From contig NZ_BTCK01000002.1 of assembly GCF_033239625.1 (NCBI RefSeq), positions 186,001 through 250,000 of the forward strand: 64,000 bases of DNA. Reading direction: 5' to 3'. A program made the translations under genes and the position numbers. Positions 52,057-62,401 of this stretch are shown one piece after another (within the stretch, counting starts at the first letter, position 1; each line of letters begins with the position of its first letter). The DNA is from Paenibacillus_T sp033239625. Lineage in GTDB: Bacteria > Bacillota > Bacilli > Paenibacillales > Paenibacillaceae. The notes beneath the pieces are model-generated. The model was not told where the DNA came from and ran no database searches. It saw only the letters and a list, made by a program, of their open reading frames with translations.

Positions 52057-54945
52057 GTGAACATCAGAAAGAAGAACTACGTCGCGATCATACTAGTTCT
52101 CGCTGTACTGTTAATGTCGGTTTGGGCGTTCTACCCTTCGAGTTCAACAGACAAGAGCCGCGTTCAGGCGATGGCTGATTTTACTGCTGTTACTGCATCG
52201 GCAAGTGACGACAGCTATGACATGTATCTGAAGAATCATCAAGCAGCAGCACGTCCGGACAGCGTCATACGCATCGAGGGCGAGAGCTACAAGGCAGTGC
52301 AAGGAGACGGATTTCAAGTCGTCGATGAGCAGGGAGCAAAGGCTGTTCTGACACCGGAAGAAGGATCGATCAGCTGGGACGTACCTGTCGAGCAGGCAGG
52401 GCTCTACAATATTCGAGTCCGTTATTTGCCGCTGGAGGGCAAGAGCTCGGCGATCGAGCGTCAGATTGAAATCAATAACAAAGTGCCGTTCAGCAGCGCG
52501 GATATTATTACCTTCGACCGCGTATGGGGCAATCAGTCCGATGAGATTAAGCGGGACGACAGAGGCAATGACCTGCGACCAAGACAAATCGAGAAGCCGG
52601 TATGGCAGATTGAATCCGTATCGGACCGCAACGGTTATTATGACGAGCCCTACTCTTTTTACTTCGATAAAGGCATGCAGAACCTTAAGCTGACAGCCAT
52701 GCGCGAGCCGATGGCTATCGATTATATCGAGTTGTATCGCAATCCTAATGTGAAGACGTATGCAGAACTGAAGAGCGAATATGAGGCTGAAGGGCTACAA
52801 CCTGTCGATAACCAGTATGTTCTCATTCAGGCGGAGAATGCTGTCTACAAGTCTTCTCCGACCTTATATCCGTTGATGGACAGATCAAGCCCGACAGTCA
52901 TCCCATACGATGTATCCAAGTTACGAATCAATACGATCGGCGGTTTGAACTGGAAGCTTCCAGGCCAGTGGATCGAGTGGGAATTCGATGCGCCGGCGGA
53001 TGGTTTATATCAAATTGCTTTGAAAGAGAAGCAGGATCAGCTGCGCGGCATCTTCGCGACGCGGAGCCTGACGATTGACGGCGAGTATCCATTCAAGGAA
53101 ATGAAGCGGCTGCGCTTCGACTTCGGGATGGATTGGAGCAATAAAGTGCTCGGCAACGACGAAGACGAGCCTTACCTGTTCCATCTGACGCAAGGCAAGC
53201 ACCGCATCCGGATGACGGTGTCGCTTGGTGAAATGGCACCGCTGCTCCAGACGATCGAGTCGAGCGTCCTTCAATTGAACGAGATGTATCGCAAAATCAT
53301 TATGATTACATCGAATTCGCCGGATACGCTGCGCGACTACCAGCTGGAGAAACGGATTCCGAATATGATCCAGGTGTTCCAAGAACAATCCAAGACGATA
53401 TCTAGCGTTGCAAAGTACCTAGAGCAAATGACGGGCGAGCGAAGCGACAAAGTATCGGTGCTCTATACGCTCGTTAAGCAGTTGGATGACATGGTGAAGA
53501 AGCCGGAGACGATTCCGGGACGACTCGCTTCCTTCAAGGTTAACATTGGCGGTCTAGGCACTTGGATTCTCACCGTGCGCGAACAGCCGATTACGCTGGA
53601 CTATTTGGCTGTATCATCGCCTGGTTATAAGCTTCCTCACGCCCAAGCTACATTCATGCAGGATGTGAAGCATGAGCTTGGCGGCTTAGTCGCCTCTTAT
53701 ACAGAGGATTATGACAGCATCGGCAACACGGGCAAAAAGAACCGTTCGACGACGGTATGGATTACGACGGGACGCGATCAGGCGCAGGTGCTTAAGAACC
53801 TGATCGATGAGACGTTCACGCCGGAGTCGAATATTTCGGTCAGCTTGAAGCTGGTTCCTGCCAACATTCTTCTCCCGGCAACGCTAGCCGGCGAAGGGCC
53901 GGACGTTGCCATGCAGATCGGTGAAGATGTGCCAGTCAACTATGCGATGAGGGATGCGGCAGCAGATCTGAAGCAGTTCCCGGATTACGATCAGATCGCT
54001 TCCCGTTTCCGCGAGAGCGGATTAACGCCATATCGCTACGGCGGCGGAACGTATGCCCTGCCAGAGCAGCAATCGTTCCCGATGTTGTTCTACCGCAAAG
54101 ACATCCTGAAGGAGCTCGGACTAGAGATTCCTAAGACCTGGCAGGATATTTACAACATGATCTCCGTGCTGCAGAAACACAACATGGAGTTCTGGCTGCC
54201 GATCGAGCAAGGCAACGCCAATATGGTGCCGAATGCGACGTTCTCGGCGCTGCTGTACCAGAACGGCGGCGAGTTCTACCGGGATAACGGCAAGAGCAGC
54301 GCGCTGGACTCGGATATTGCCATGAACGTATTCAAGAAATGGTCGCAGTTCTATACGAACTACAAGTTCCCGCTGATTGCCGATTTCCCGAACCGTTTCC
54401 GCACGGGAGAGATGCCAATCGGTATTGCCGATTATACGACGTACAACATGCTTACGGTCCTCGCGCCGGAGATCAAAGGGCTGTGGGATTTCACGATTGT
54501 TCCCGGCACTGAACAAGCCGATGGAACGGTTGACCATGCGGTCGCAAGTCATACGACCGGCGTCATGATGCTGAAGAATGCGAAGGACAAAGATGCTGCA
54601 TGGGAGTTCATGAAATGGTGGACCTCCAAGGAAACGCAGATTGCATACGGCCGTGAGATGGAAGGTCTGATGGGCGAAGCGGCGCGTTATCCGACGGCGA
54701 ACGTCGAGGCGCTCGAAGAGCTGCCTTGGCCGGTCAAGGACTATCGCAATCTGGAAGAGCAGTGGCGTTGGGTGCTTGGCATTCCGCAGGTTCCAGGCGG
54801 CTACTTCACGGGACGCCATCTCGATAATGCATTCCGTAAGGTCGTCAATGCCAATGAGAATCCGCGCGAAGCGCTGTCCGATTACATTCTCTACATCAAC
54901 GACGAGATTGCGGTCAAACGGCAAGAATTCAATCTAGACCAATAG
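52057..54945 (+). CDS. Large SBP fused to carbohydrate-binding-like domains
   Basis: 962-residue membrane-tethered protein. GTG 52057 follows GGAGGG. A signal-anchor helix is at about 8-25, without a lipobox. Two beta-rich, galactose-binding-like regions come next: about 69-232 (IRIEGESY) and 253-405 (LIQAENAVY). A helical linker is at about 410-500. The final 400 residues are a family 1 SBP (ITTGRDQAQVLKNLIDE near 560, GPDVAMQIGEDVP near 610, LPEQQSFPMLFYRKD near 667, GEMPIGIADYTTYN near 775). The layout suggests a protein that binds a polysaccharide surface and delivers its fragments. The permease genes follow 18 bases later. Confidence 0.87.
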   Translation: MNIRKKNYVAIILVLAVLLMSVWAFYPSSSTDKSRVQAMADFTAVTASASDDSYDMYLKNHQAAARPDSVIRIEGESYKAVQGDGFQVVDEQGAKAVLTPEEGSISWDVPVEQAGLYNIRVRYLPLEGKSSAIERQIEINNKVPFSSADIITFDRVWGNQSDEIKRDDRGNDLRPRQIEKPVWQIESVSDRNGYYDEPYSFYFDKGMQNLKLTAMREPMAIDYIELYRNPNVKTYAELKSEYEAEGLQPVDNQYVLIQAENAVYKSSPTLYPLMDRSSPTVIPYDVSKLRINTIGGLNWKLPGQWIEWEFDAPADGLYQIALKEKQDQLRGIFATRSLTIDGEYPFKEMKRLRFDFGMDWSNKVLGNDEDEPYLFHLTQGKHRIRMTVSLGEMAPLLQTIESSVLQLNEMYRKIIMITSNSPDTLRDYQLEKRIPNMIQVFQEQSKTISSVAKYLEQMTGERSDKVSVLYTLVKQLDDMVKKPETIPGRLASFKVNIGGLGTWILTVREQPITLDYLAVSSPGYKLPHAQATFMQDVKHELGGLVASYTEDYDSIGNTGKKNRSTTVWITTGRDQAQVLKNLIDETFTPESNISVSLKLVPANILLPATLAGEGPDVAMQIGEDVPVNYAMRDAAADLKQFPDYDQIASRFRESGLTPYRYGGGTYALPEQQSFPMLFYRKDILKELGLEIPKTWQDIYNMISVLQKHNMEFWLPIEQGNANMVPNATFSALLYQNGGEFYRDNGKSSALDSDIAMNVFKKWSQFYTNYKFPLIADFPNRFRTGEMPIGIADYTTYNMLTVLAPEIKGLWDFTIVPGTEQADGTVDHAVASHTTGVMMLKNAKDKDAAWEFMKWWTSKETQIAYGREMEGLMGEAARYPTANVEALEELPWPVKDYRNLEEQWRWVLGIPQVPGGYFTGRHLDNAFRKVVNANENPREALSDYILYINDEIAVKRQEFNLDQ

Positions 54946-54962
54946 TTAGGGGGTGGAATACG

Positions 54963-55922
54963 ATGCAAGCCGAAACAATCAGTCCTGCTGTCTCAACTGA
55001 CCTCGTCCATCCGAAGAAGCAATCGAAGCTGGGGAATCTGATGCGTGAGATCATCAAGAATAAGCATTATTACCTTCTGATGAGTCCATACATGCTAATC
55101 TTCTTTGCTTTCACCGTTATTCCAGTCGTTATATCCATTACGCTCAGCTTCTTCTATTTCAATATGCTTGAGTTTCCGCGGTTTATCGGATGGCAGAACT
55201 ACTCGCGGCTGTTTCTGAACGATGACGTGTTCATGATCGCCCTGAAGAATACGTTCCTCTTCGCCGTCATCAGCGGTCCAATCAGTTATATTGCCTGCTT
55301 CTTATTCGCTTGGATCATCAATGAGCTCTCGCCTAAGGTCAGGGCCATCATGACGCTCGTGTTCTATGCGCCGTCGATCTCAGGCAACGTCTTCTTCATC
55401 TGGCTCATCGTGTTCTCGGGCGACCGATACGGTTATTTGAATGGTTTCTTGATCAAATGGGGCTTCATTCTTGAGCCGATCCAGTGGCTGACGAACGAGA
55501 AATACATTCTGCCGATCATCATGATCGTGCAGCTGTGGCTCAGCCTCGGCACGAGCTTCCTGGCCTTCATCGCAGGTTTGCAGACGATCGACAAGTCGTT
55601 GATCGAAGCAGGTGCGATCGACGGTATCCGCAATCGCTGGCAGGAGCTGTGGTTCATTACATTGCCGTCGATGCGTCCGCAGCTCATGTTCGGCGCCGTC
55701 ATGCAAATTACCGGATCGTTCGCGGTTGCGGACATCTCGATAGCGCTTGCAGGCTTCCCGAGCGTCAACTACGCCGGTCATACGATCGTTACGCACTTGA
55801 TGGACTTCGGCACCATTCGTTTCGAGATGGGTTATGCGTCCGCCATTGCAACCGTGCTGTTCGTCATTATGCTCGGTACGAACATGTTGACGCAGAAACT
55901 GCTGAGAAGGGTAGGGGAGTGA
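54963..55922 (+). CDS. Sugar ABC importer permease (LplB/MalF-like)
   Basis: 319-residue permease, start ATG 54963 after AGGGGGTGG. Six membrane segments (first at about 39-60) and an EAA loop near residues 216-240 (EAGAIDGIRN...LP). The next permease begins five bases after its stop. It pairs with the 55927 product and serves the SBPs upstream. The ATPase is not encoded here. Confidence 0.9.
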   Translation: MQAETISPAVSTDLVHPKKQSKLGNLMREIIKNKHYYLLMSPYMLIFFAFTVIPVVISITLSFFYFNMLEFPRFIGWQNYSRLFLNDDVFMIALKNTFLFAVISGPISYIACFLFAWIINELSPKVRAIMTLVFYAPSISGNVFFIWLIVFSGDRYGYLNGFLIKWGFILEPIQWLTNEKYILPIIMIVQLWLSLGTSFLAFIAGLQTIDKSLIEAGAIDGIRNRWQELWFITLPSMRPQLMFGAVMQITGSFAVADISIALAGFPSVNYAGHTIVTHLMDFGTIRFEMGYASAIATVLFVIMLGTNMLTQKLLRRVGE

Positions 55923-55926
55923 CCAG

Positions 55927-56802
55927 GTGGCATCCAAAGCATTAGGCGTCTTGCGTGCGCCGAGAAAACTGAATCGCTCTTTTGCCGTCAGTTTCTTATT
56001 GTTCTTGTTCCTAGCGGTATTCGGCGCTTTCATGGTGCTGCCGCTCATCTATGCGATTAACAATGCGTTCAAGCCGCTTGATGAGCTGTTCATCTTCCCG
56101 CCGCGGTTCTTCGTTCGCAATCCGACGACGGATAACTTCTACGACTTGGTTGCGCTGATGGGCAACTCGTGGGTACCGCTGTCGCGCTATATCGTCAATA
56201 CGCTCGTTATTACGATTATTGGCACGGTAGGCCATATCATCCTGTCGTCCGCAGCGGCGTATCCATTGGCGAAGTTCCGCTTCCCAGGCTCCAAAGTATT
56301 GTTCTCGATCGTCGTGATGTCGCTTATGTTTACGGGTCATGTCACCGCGATCCCGAACTACATGGTGATGTCGTGGCTGGGGTGGATCAATACGCATGCT
56401 TCCATCATTATTCCGTCGCTTGCATTCCCGCTTGGCCTGTTCTTGATGAAGCAGTTCATGGAACAGATTCCGGATGCACTGCTGGAAGCGGCGAAGATTG
56501 ACGGCGCCAGCGAATATCGCATCTATGCGCAGATCGTGATGCCGAACGTGAAGCCGGCATGGCTCACGCTCATGATTCTTCAGTTCCCGGCACTATGGGG
56601 TTCCGATGGCGGTAACTTTATCTACAGCGAGAACTTGAAGACGCTGCACTATGCACTGGGTCAAATTACAGCCGGCGGTATCGCGCGAGCCGGCGTCGGT
56701 GCAGCAGTCGCGCTCATCTTAATGATCGTTCCGATCACGCTCTTCATCATTTCGCAGAGCAACGTCATTCAGACGATGGCGACTTCGGGAATGAAAGAGT
56801 AG
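55927..56802 (+). CDS. Sugar ABC importer permease (LplC/MalG-like)
   Basis: 291-residue permease starting at GTG 55927, after AGGGGAG. Six membrane segments, with an EAA loop near residues 185-208 (EAAKIDGASE...MP). It completes the first permease pair of the operon. The NHL-repeat gene follows after 16 bases. Confidence 0.9.
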   Translation: MASKALGVLRAPRKLNRSFAVSFLLFLFLAVFGAFMVLPLIYAINNAFKPLDELFIFPPRFFVRNPTTDNFYDLVALMGNSWVPLSRYIVNTLVITIIGTVGHIILSSAAAYPLAKFRFPGSKVLFSIVVMSLMFTGHVTAIPNYMVMSWLGWINTHASIIIPSLAFPLGLFLMKQFMEQIPDALLEAAKIDGASEYRIYAQIVMPNVKPAWLTLMILQFPALWGSDGGNFIYSENLKTLHYALGQITAGGIARAGVGAAVALILMIVPITLFIISQSNVIQTMATSGMKE

Positions 56803-56818
56803 AGGGGGGACTTGGACG

Positions 56819-58291
56819 ATGCGTAAGAGCAAACATACTTGGAGAATTCTACTCTTGACTGCGCTGTGCTGTCTGATAGGCGCAAGCCTGGGTGGAACGC
56901 TTGCATACGCGGATACCAGCGCGTCTTCCTATAACTATTCGTTCTGGGGAAGAACCGTTGCCGCACCTGCAGCCTACAAGGCTGCGACTGTGTTGGATGG
57001 CAAAGGGCTAGGCATCGGGGCGCTTAAAGACCCGAGCGATATGCATGTAACGCCTGACAACCAGATCTATCTGCTGGACTCCGGCAACAATCGAATCGTC
57101 GTATTCGACAGTCAGTTCAAGCTCATTCGCACGATTGACTCTTTCATGCGGGATGGGAAGCAGGAGACGTTCAACAATCCGCAAGGCTTGTTCGTTACGC
57201 CGCAGAAGCAGCTGATCGTAGCGGATACCGGCAATCAACGAGTCGTCGAGCTGGATGCGAACTTAGCCGTTATCAAGGTCATTGATCCGCCGCAATCCGA
57301 ATTGCTGAACGCGAACTTCAAGTTCCAGCCGGTGCGCGTTATTGCAGACCAGGCGCATCGCATCTATGTCATGTCTGTCGGTGTATTCGACGGTTTCATG
57401 GAGTTTAATCAGAACGGCGAATTCACCTCGTTCATCGGTGCGAACCGAGTCAAGGTCGACCCGACGGAGCTGCTGTGGAAGCGGCTGTCGACGCGGGCGC
57501 AGCGCAGTCAGATGGTCATGTTCACGCCAACCGAGTTCACGAACCTTGACATTAACGATGAAGGGTTCATCTATGCAACGAACGGCGATGTATGGGGAGA
57601 CACGGTTAAGAAGCTGAATGCGCAGGGCAATGACATTCTTAGAAGAACGGGTTACTTCAACCCGAAGGGCGATATTCGATATACGACAGAGCAAGGCCCC
57701 GGTCGATTGATTGATATCGATGTAACCGATAGTGAAATGTACTCCGTGCTCGATGGCGCGAGGGGCAGAGTGTTCACTTACAACGGCGACGGCCACTTCA
57801 TGTATATGTTCGGCGGAATCGGCAACCAGCTGGGGCAGTTCAAAACGCCTGTCGCCATTGAACGTGTCGGCGACGACTTCCTCGTATTGGATAAAGCGTT
57901 CGGCGAAATTACCGTATTCAAGACGACCGAATACGGGCGTACGTTGAACGAAGCTACCCGCAGCTATTATCGCGGCGACGAAGAGAAGGCATTCGAGCTC
58001 TATAACAAGACGATCAATATGAATGCCAATCTCGAATTCGCTTATTCCGGTATCGGCAAGTCCCTTCTTCGCAAAGGCGACTACAAGGAGGCCATGCACT
58101 ATTTTGAAGAAAGCTATGATCGCGGCAATTACTCGAAGGCGTTCCTGCTGTATCGCAAGCAGGTGCTCAAAGAGCATTTTCCGACCATTATGACGGGAAT
58201 TGTTGTCGTTGTCATCGCAGCCTTCGCAGCTAGGGTGCTGTGGAAGAGGAAGAAGCTACGCAGAATAAGGGGTGTTTCGATTGAATCGTGA
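56819..58291 (+). CDS. NHL-repeat/TPR protein with C-terminal membrane helix
   Basis: 490-residue protein, start ATG 56819 after AGAGGGGGGA. A signal peptide is cleaved near AYA at residue 31. Several NHL-type beta-propeller blades (about 65-370; repeating PSDMHVTPDNQIYLLDSGNN and NPQGLFVTPQKQLIVADTGN). A TPR-like helical pair lies at about 383-445 (SYYRGDEEKAFELYNK, SLLRKGDYKEAMHYFEES) and a membrane helix at about 458-477, followed by a basic tail. The propeller faces outward. It may be a scaffold holding transporter or enzyme parts on the cell surface. No catalytic site was recognised. Confidence 0.8.
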   Translation: MRKSKHTWRILLLTALCCLIGASLGGTLAYADTSASSYNYSFWGRTVAAPAAYKAATVLDGKGLGIGALKDPSDMHVTPDNQIYLLDSGNNRIVVFDSQFKLIRTIDSFMRDGKQETFNNPQGLFVTPQKQLIVADTGNQRVVELDANLAVIKVIDPPQSELLNANFKFQPVRVIADQAHRIYVMSVGVFDGFMEFNQNGEFTSFIGANRVKVDPTELLWKRLSTRAQRSQMVMFTPTEFTNLDINDEGFIYATNGDVWGDTVKKLNAQGNDILRRTGYFNPKGDIRYTTEQGPGRLIDIDVTDSEMYSVLDGARGRVFTYNGDGHFMYMFGGIGNQLGQFKTPVAIERVGDDFLVLDKAFGEITVFKTTEYGRTLNEATRSYYRGDEEKAFELYNKTINMNANLEFAYSGIGKSLLRKGDYKEAMHYFEESYDRGNYSKAFLLYRKQVLKEHFPTIMTGIVVVVIAAFAARVLWKRKKLRRIRGVSIES

Positions 58292-58907
58292 GTTGATTAA
58301 ATATCCGTTCTATATCATCATGCATCCCTTTAACGGATTTTGGGATTTGAAGTACGACCGCACGCAGCGAAATAACCTTATCATCTCGTTCGCCATCTTG
58401 TTCTTGTTGATTATTACGAACATTATGAGCACCGAGTATAGCGGATTTCTTGTCAACATCATTAATCCAGACGAGATGAACTCCCTAATGGAGATCGCGT
58501 ATGTAGTCGTGCCCGTTCTTTTCTGGTGTGTGGCGAACTGGTCGCTGACAACGTTGATGGACGGGGAAGGGAAATTCGTCGAAATTTTCACATCGACTTG
58601 CTTTGCGCTTGTTCCGATGATCGTTATTAATTTCCCTTGGATCTGGCTTAGCAAAGTCATCTCTTTGCAGGAAACGGCTTTCTATTATTTCTTCAGCAGC
58701 TTCGCTGTCTTCTGGTCGTTGTTCCTGCTATTCGTAGGAAATATGACGATTCACCAATATTCGCCATCCAAGACGATCGGTACGATCCTGCTGACGGTAG
58801 TGGCAATGGGCTTTATTGCTTTCATCTGCCTGCTGTTCTTCAGCTTGACGCAGCAAATGATCTCGTTCGTTAACGTGGTCTATAAAGAGCTTGCACTGAG
58901 GAAATAG
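58281..58907 (+). CDS. Yip1-domain-like membrane protein
   Basis: 208-residue integral membrane protein. TTG 58281 is eight bases after AAGGGG; GTG 58272 is alternative. The start overlaps the NHL gene by 11 bases. About five hydrophobic segments are visible, with the N-terminal YPFYIIMHPFNGFWDLKY motif often seen in Yip1-like proteins. No enzyme motif. Encoded between the NHL/TPR and DUF5696 proteins, so probably a membrane partner of these; role unknown. Confidence 0.75.
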   Translation: MNRELIKYPFYIIMHPFNGFWDLKYDRTQRNNLIISFAILFLLIITNIMSTEYSGFLVNIINPDEMNSLMEIAYVVVPVLFWCVANWSLTTLMDGEGKFVEIFTSTCFALVPMIVINFPWIWLSKVISLQETAFYYFFSSFAVFWSLFLLFVGNMTIHQYSPSKTIGTILLTVVAMGFIAFICLLFFSLTQQMISFVNVVYKELALRK

Positions 58908-58924
58908 AGAGAGGGGGAGGGAGA

Positions 58925-61477
58925 ATGAGCATGGCCCGCAATGCCTTGCTATGCCTAGCGCTGCTGATCGGGCTTGCACTTGCAGGCTGTTCCGGCTCGC
59001 AGACGTCCGCACAGGAAGACGAGATGGAACAATACGTTACTGCATTCAAGTCCGGATCTGCACTTAGCAATACGTTCAGCGATAACCGAGCTGCCGGTAT
59101 GAAGGGGATCAGCCAGAATGACCGATTGGCTTTATTCATCGACGATCAGACAGGCACGATTGCCGTTCTGAATAAACAGTCGGGCGAAATGTGGTACAGC
59201 AACCCGGCTGACAGGGACAAAGACTCGGCTGCACAGGGCGTCAATAAAGCGCTTCTGTCTTCGCAGATGAACATCGAGTATTACAACAACTTCGGACAAT
59301 CGAACTCGATTAATACGTTTACGGACAGCGTTTCATACAAGCAGGTCAAGTATGAGTCGATCGACCAAGGCGTTAAAGTCACCTATGAGTTCGGTACGGC
59401 AAAGAAATCGGCTGCCGATCTGCCTCTCATGTTAAGTGCGGCTCGCTTTAAAGAACTGTCCGATAAACTCGATAAGACGGGCAAACGCGCACTGAGCATC
59501 GCGTACAAAGAGAAAGCAGACAAAAGCGCCTATGATCGCAATGACTCCGCATTGAACGGGCTTCAGCTGGATCGTGCCTTCAAGGCGTTCGAGGATGCCG
59601 GGTATACCGAAGAAGACCTGGAGAAGGATATGCAGGAGCTTGGCTTCACGCAGGACAAGGTGATTCCACGTATCTTCTTCGCATCCATCGAGTACAAACT
59701 GGACGGCGACAGCCTTGTTGTGAAAGTGCCGCAAGCGGATATCCATGCGCCAAGCGCCTATCCGATCGCAACGATCTCGCTGCTGAGCTTCTTCGGCGCA
59801 GGCGGGAAGGATGAGCAGGGCTCGATGTTCGTGCCGGATGGATCAGGCTCTCTTATTCATTTCAACAACGGGAAAACCCAGTATCCGGCCTATCAACAGC
59901 TGGTATACGGCGATGATCTAACGACGAAGACGGTTGAGGACGCAAGCTATGAGCAAGCGGTACGTCTTCCGGTATTCGGTATGATTAAGGAGCATGGGGC
60001 GATTCTTGGGATCATTGAAGAAGGTGCGGCTGTTGCTGCCATTAATGCGGACATCAGCGGCAAGCTGAACAGCTACAACTACGTCTATCCTTCGTTCACG
60101 TTGACGAACAAAGGCTTGGTTACGTTGACGGCGAACAACCAGGAGCGTACGCTGCCGCATTTTCAAGAGGATCCTCTGAAGACCGATTTCACGGTGCGAT
60201 ACGCCTTCCTCAATGGCAGCGATGCCAATTATCCAGGCATGGCGAAGTACTATCAGCAATATCTGGAGAAGCATGACGGCCTGCCTGCGAAGCAGACGGA
60301 ATCGAAGACAAGCGATGCTCCATTCTATCTGCAGCTTGTGGGCAGCATCGCCAAGGATAAGCATTTCGTCGGCATTCCGTATACGTCGCTCGAATCGCTT
60401 ACGACCTTCAAGCAGGCGCAGGATATGATCAGCCAAGTGCAAGCGAAGGATATTGCGAACATTAAGCTCAAATATTCGGGTTGGTTCAACGGCGGCCTCG
60501 ACCATAAAGTACCGGATCATATTAAGGTAGACGGTGCGGTCGGCGGCAGCAAAGAGCTGAAGAACCTGATTGCTTTTGCACAAGAGCATAACGTTACATT
60601 GTTCCCGGATGTGGCGGTGTTGACGGCTAACACGGGGTCGGATTTCAATGAGAAATCGAATGCCTCACGTACGCTGCGCGGTGTCGTTGCGGAGTTGTAT
60701 CCGCTCGATAAGGCGCTCAATCGCCGGGACCGCACGAAGTCGCCATCCTATGTCGTCTCGCCTCGCGTTGTCGGTGATTATGCGAACGACATCGTGAAGG
60801 GGATGAAAGGTTACCAGACGGGCGGAATCTCGCTTCGCGACCTGGGCAGTCAGTTGAACAGCGACTATCGGAAGAATCAGCAGGTGGATCGGGATGAATC
60901 GGAGAACATCTCGACCTCGGCATTGAATACGATTCGTCAGAGCGGCATGAACATCATGGCGCAAGGCGGCAATGCTTATGCGCTGCCATTCTTGTCTGAT
61001 ATTACGGACGCACCGATGTCCAACAGCAGCTTCAAGCTGGAGGATGAGGCAATTCCGTTCTACCAGATGGTTATCCGCGGCTACATCAATTACACGGGCA
61101 CACCGTACAACCTGACCTCCTATACGGATGAGCGGGAGTATATTCTGAAGTCGCTGGAATATGGTTCGGGCGTCTACTTCGAGTGGATCCACGAGCCGAA
61201 CTATAAGGTCAAGGATACGGATAACAATGGGCTGTACGCGGTCAATTACGAGCTGTGGATGGATAAGGCTGCCGACATCTATCATGAGGTCAATGACGTG
61301 CTCAAGCACGCGAGCAATCAGCCGATCGCTTCTCACGAGAAACTGAGCGAAGGCGTGTATAAGACCGTATACGCTAACGGTTTCTACGTCATTGTGAACT
61401 ATAATAGCTCGCAAGTGCAGGTTGACGGCAAACAGCTGGAAGCAGAGAGCTATATGACGGGTGGTGTACAATCTTGA
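58925..61477 (+). CDS. DUF5696-type lipoprotein
   Basis: 850-residue surface lipoprotein, start ATG 58925 after GAGGGGGAGGGAG. Lipobox LAGC with Cys22. The long N-terminal half is beta-rich (NDRLALFIDDQTGTIAVLNK near 65); the C-terminal half, from about residue 440, alternates strands and helices like a barrel fold. I recognise the overall pattern as DUF5696, found in Paenibacillus sugar-transport operons. Whether it is an enzyme is unknown. It overlaps the following permease by four bases, showing tight coupling. Confidence 0.8.
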   Translation: MSMARNALLCLALLIGLALAGCSGSQTSAQEDEMEQYVTAFKSGSALSNTFSDNRAAGMKGISQNDRLALFIDDQTGTIAVLNKQSGEMWYSNPADRDKDSAAQGVNKALLSSQMNIEYYNNFGQSNSINTFTDSVSYKQVKYESIDQGVKVTYEFGTAKKSAADLPLMLSAARFKELSDKLDKTGKRALSIAYKEKADKSAYDRNDSALNGLQLDRAFKAFEDAGYTEEDLEKDMQELGFTQDKVIPRIFFASIEYKLDGDSLVVKVPQADIHAPSAYPIATISLLSFFGAGGKDEQGSMFVPDGSGSLIHFNNGKTQYPAYQQLVYGDDLTTKTVEDASYEQAVRLPVFGMIKEHGAILGIIEEGAAVAAINADISGKLNSYNYVYPSFTLTNKGLVTLTANNQERTLPHFQEDPLKTDFTVRYAFLNGSDANYPGMAKYYQQYLEKHDGLPAKQTESKTSDAPFYLQLVGSIAKDKHFVGIPYTSLESLTTFKQAQDMISQVQAKDIANIKLKYSGWFNGGLDHKVPDHIKVDGAVGGSKELKNLIAFAQEHNVTLFPDVAVLTANTGSDFNEKSNASRTLRGVVAELYPLDKALNRRDRTKSPSYVVSPRVVGDYANDIVKGMKGYQTGGISLRDLGSQLNSDYRKNQQVDRDESENISTSALNTIRQSGMNIMAQGGNAYALPFLSDITDAPMSNSSFKLEDEAIPFYQMVIRGYINYTGTPYNLTSYTDEREYILKSLEYGSGVYFEWIHEPNYKVKDTDNNGLYAVNYELWMDKAADIYHEVNDVLKHASNQPIASHEKLSEGVYKTVYANGFYVIVNYNSSQVQVDGKQLEAESYMTGGVQS

Positions 61478-62385
61478 AATCCATAATGAAACTCGGCATG
61501 AAGCAGCGGACTTATGCAGAGCAGAAGGCGTTCTGGGGTTTCCTCTATGTACTGCCTTGGCTGCTCGGATTTCTTCTCTTCTTCCTTGTGCCCTTGATCA
61601 CTTCGGTGCGGTATAGTCTAAGCTCCATTGAAGCGAAATCGGATGGCATGAAGATTACGTATATCGGCTTCGATAACTTTATCAATGCGTTGACCGTTAA
61701 CACAAGCTTCAATCGCACGTTGACGGATTCGATCGTGAATGTGGTCGTCAATGTGCCGCTCATCGTTATTTTCAGCTTGTTCTTGGCCGTGCTGCTGAAC
61801 CAGAAGTTCATTGGCCGGGCGCTGGCAAGATCGATCTTCTTCCTGCCGGTTATTCTGGCTTCGGGCGTGATCGCCAATCTGGAGATGAACAGTCTGGTTC
61901 AAGAGCTTGTACAGCAGAGCGCTTCGGGCGGTTCATCTGCGGGCATCGGCACGTTCGAGATGGAACGATTCATGCTGCAGGCCGGCGTCAGCGAGAATAT
62001 CGTCATGTATTTGACGGGAGCAGTCGATCGGATCTACACGATCGTGAGTCAATCGGGCGTGCAGATTCTAATCTTCTTGGCGGGCATTCAGACGATCTCG
62101 CCTCAGCTCTATGAAGCTTCCAAGATGGAAGGAGCGACTGGATACGAGGCATTCTGGAAAATCACGCTGCCGATGGTCAGCCCGCTTATTCTCGTCAACG
62201 TCATCTATACGATTATCGACTCGTTCTCAGGCAGCCAGATGACGGAGCTCATTAAGACGACGGGCTTCAATAGCTTTGATTTCGGACTCAGCTCGGCGAT
62301 GGCTTGGCTGTACTTCATCGCCATTATGATTATTCTCTCGATCAGTACGTTTATCATCTCGAAGAGAGTCTTCTATCAAGATTAG
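61474..62385 (+). CDS. Sugar ABC importer permease, second pair, MalF-like
   Basis: 303-residue permease starting at TTG 61474, overlapping the upstream stop; GGGTGGTG precedes it. Six membrane segments are visible, with an EAA loop near residues 210-235 (EASKMEGATG...LP). It starts the second permease pair of the operon. Its natural SBP partner is not obvious, since the adjacent lipoprotein is DUF5696. Confidence 0.88.
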   Translation: MKSIMKLGMKQRTYAEQKAFWGFLYVLPWLLGFLLFFLVPLITSVRYSLSSIEAKSDGMKITYIGFDNFINALTVNTSFNRTLTDSIVNVVVNVPLIVIFSLFLAVLLNQKFIGRALARSIFFLPVILASGVIANLEMNSLVQELVQQSASGGSSAGIGTFEMERFMLQAGVSENIVMYLTGAVDRIYTIVSQSGVQILIFLAGIQTISPQLYEASKMEGATGYEAFWKITLPMVSPLILVNVIYTIIDSFSGSQMTELIKTTGFNSFDFGLSSAMAWLYFIAIMIILSISTFIISKRVFYQD

Positions 62386-62401
62386 AGGGAGCGTGAGAGC
62401 G

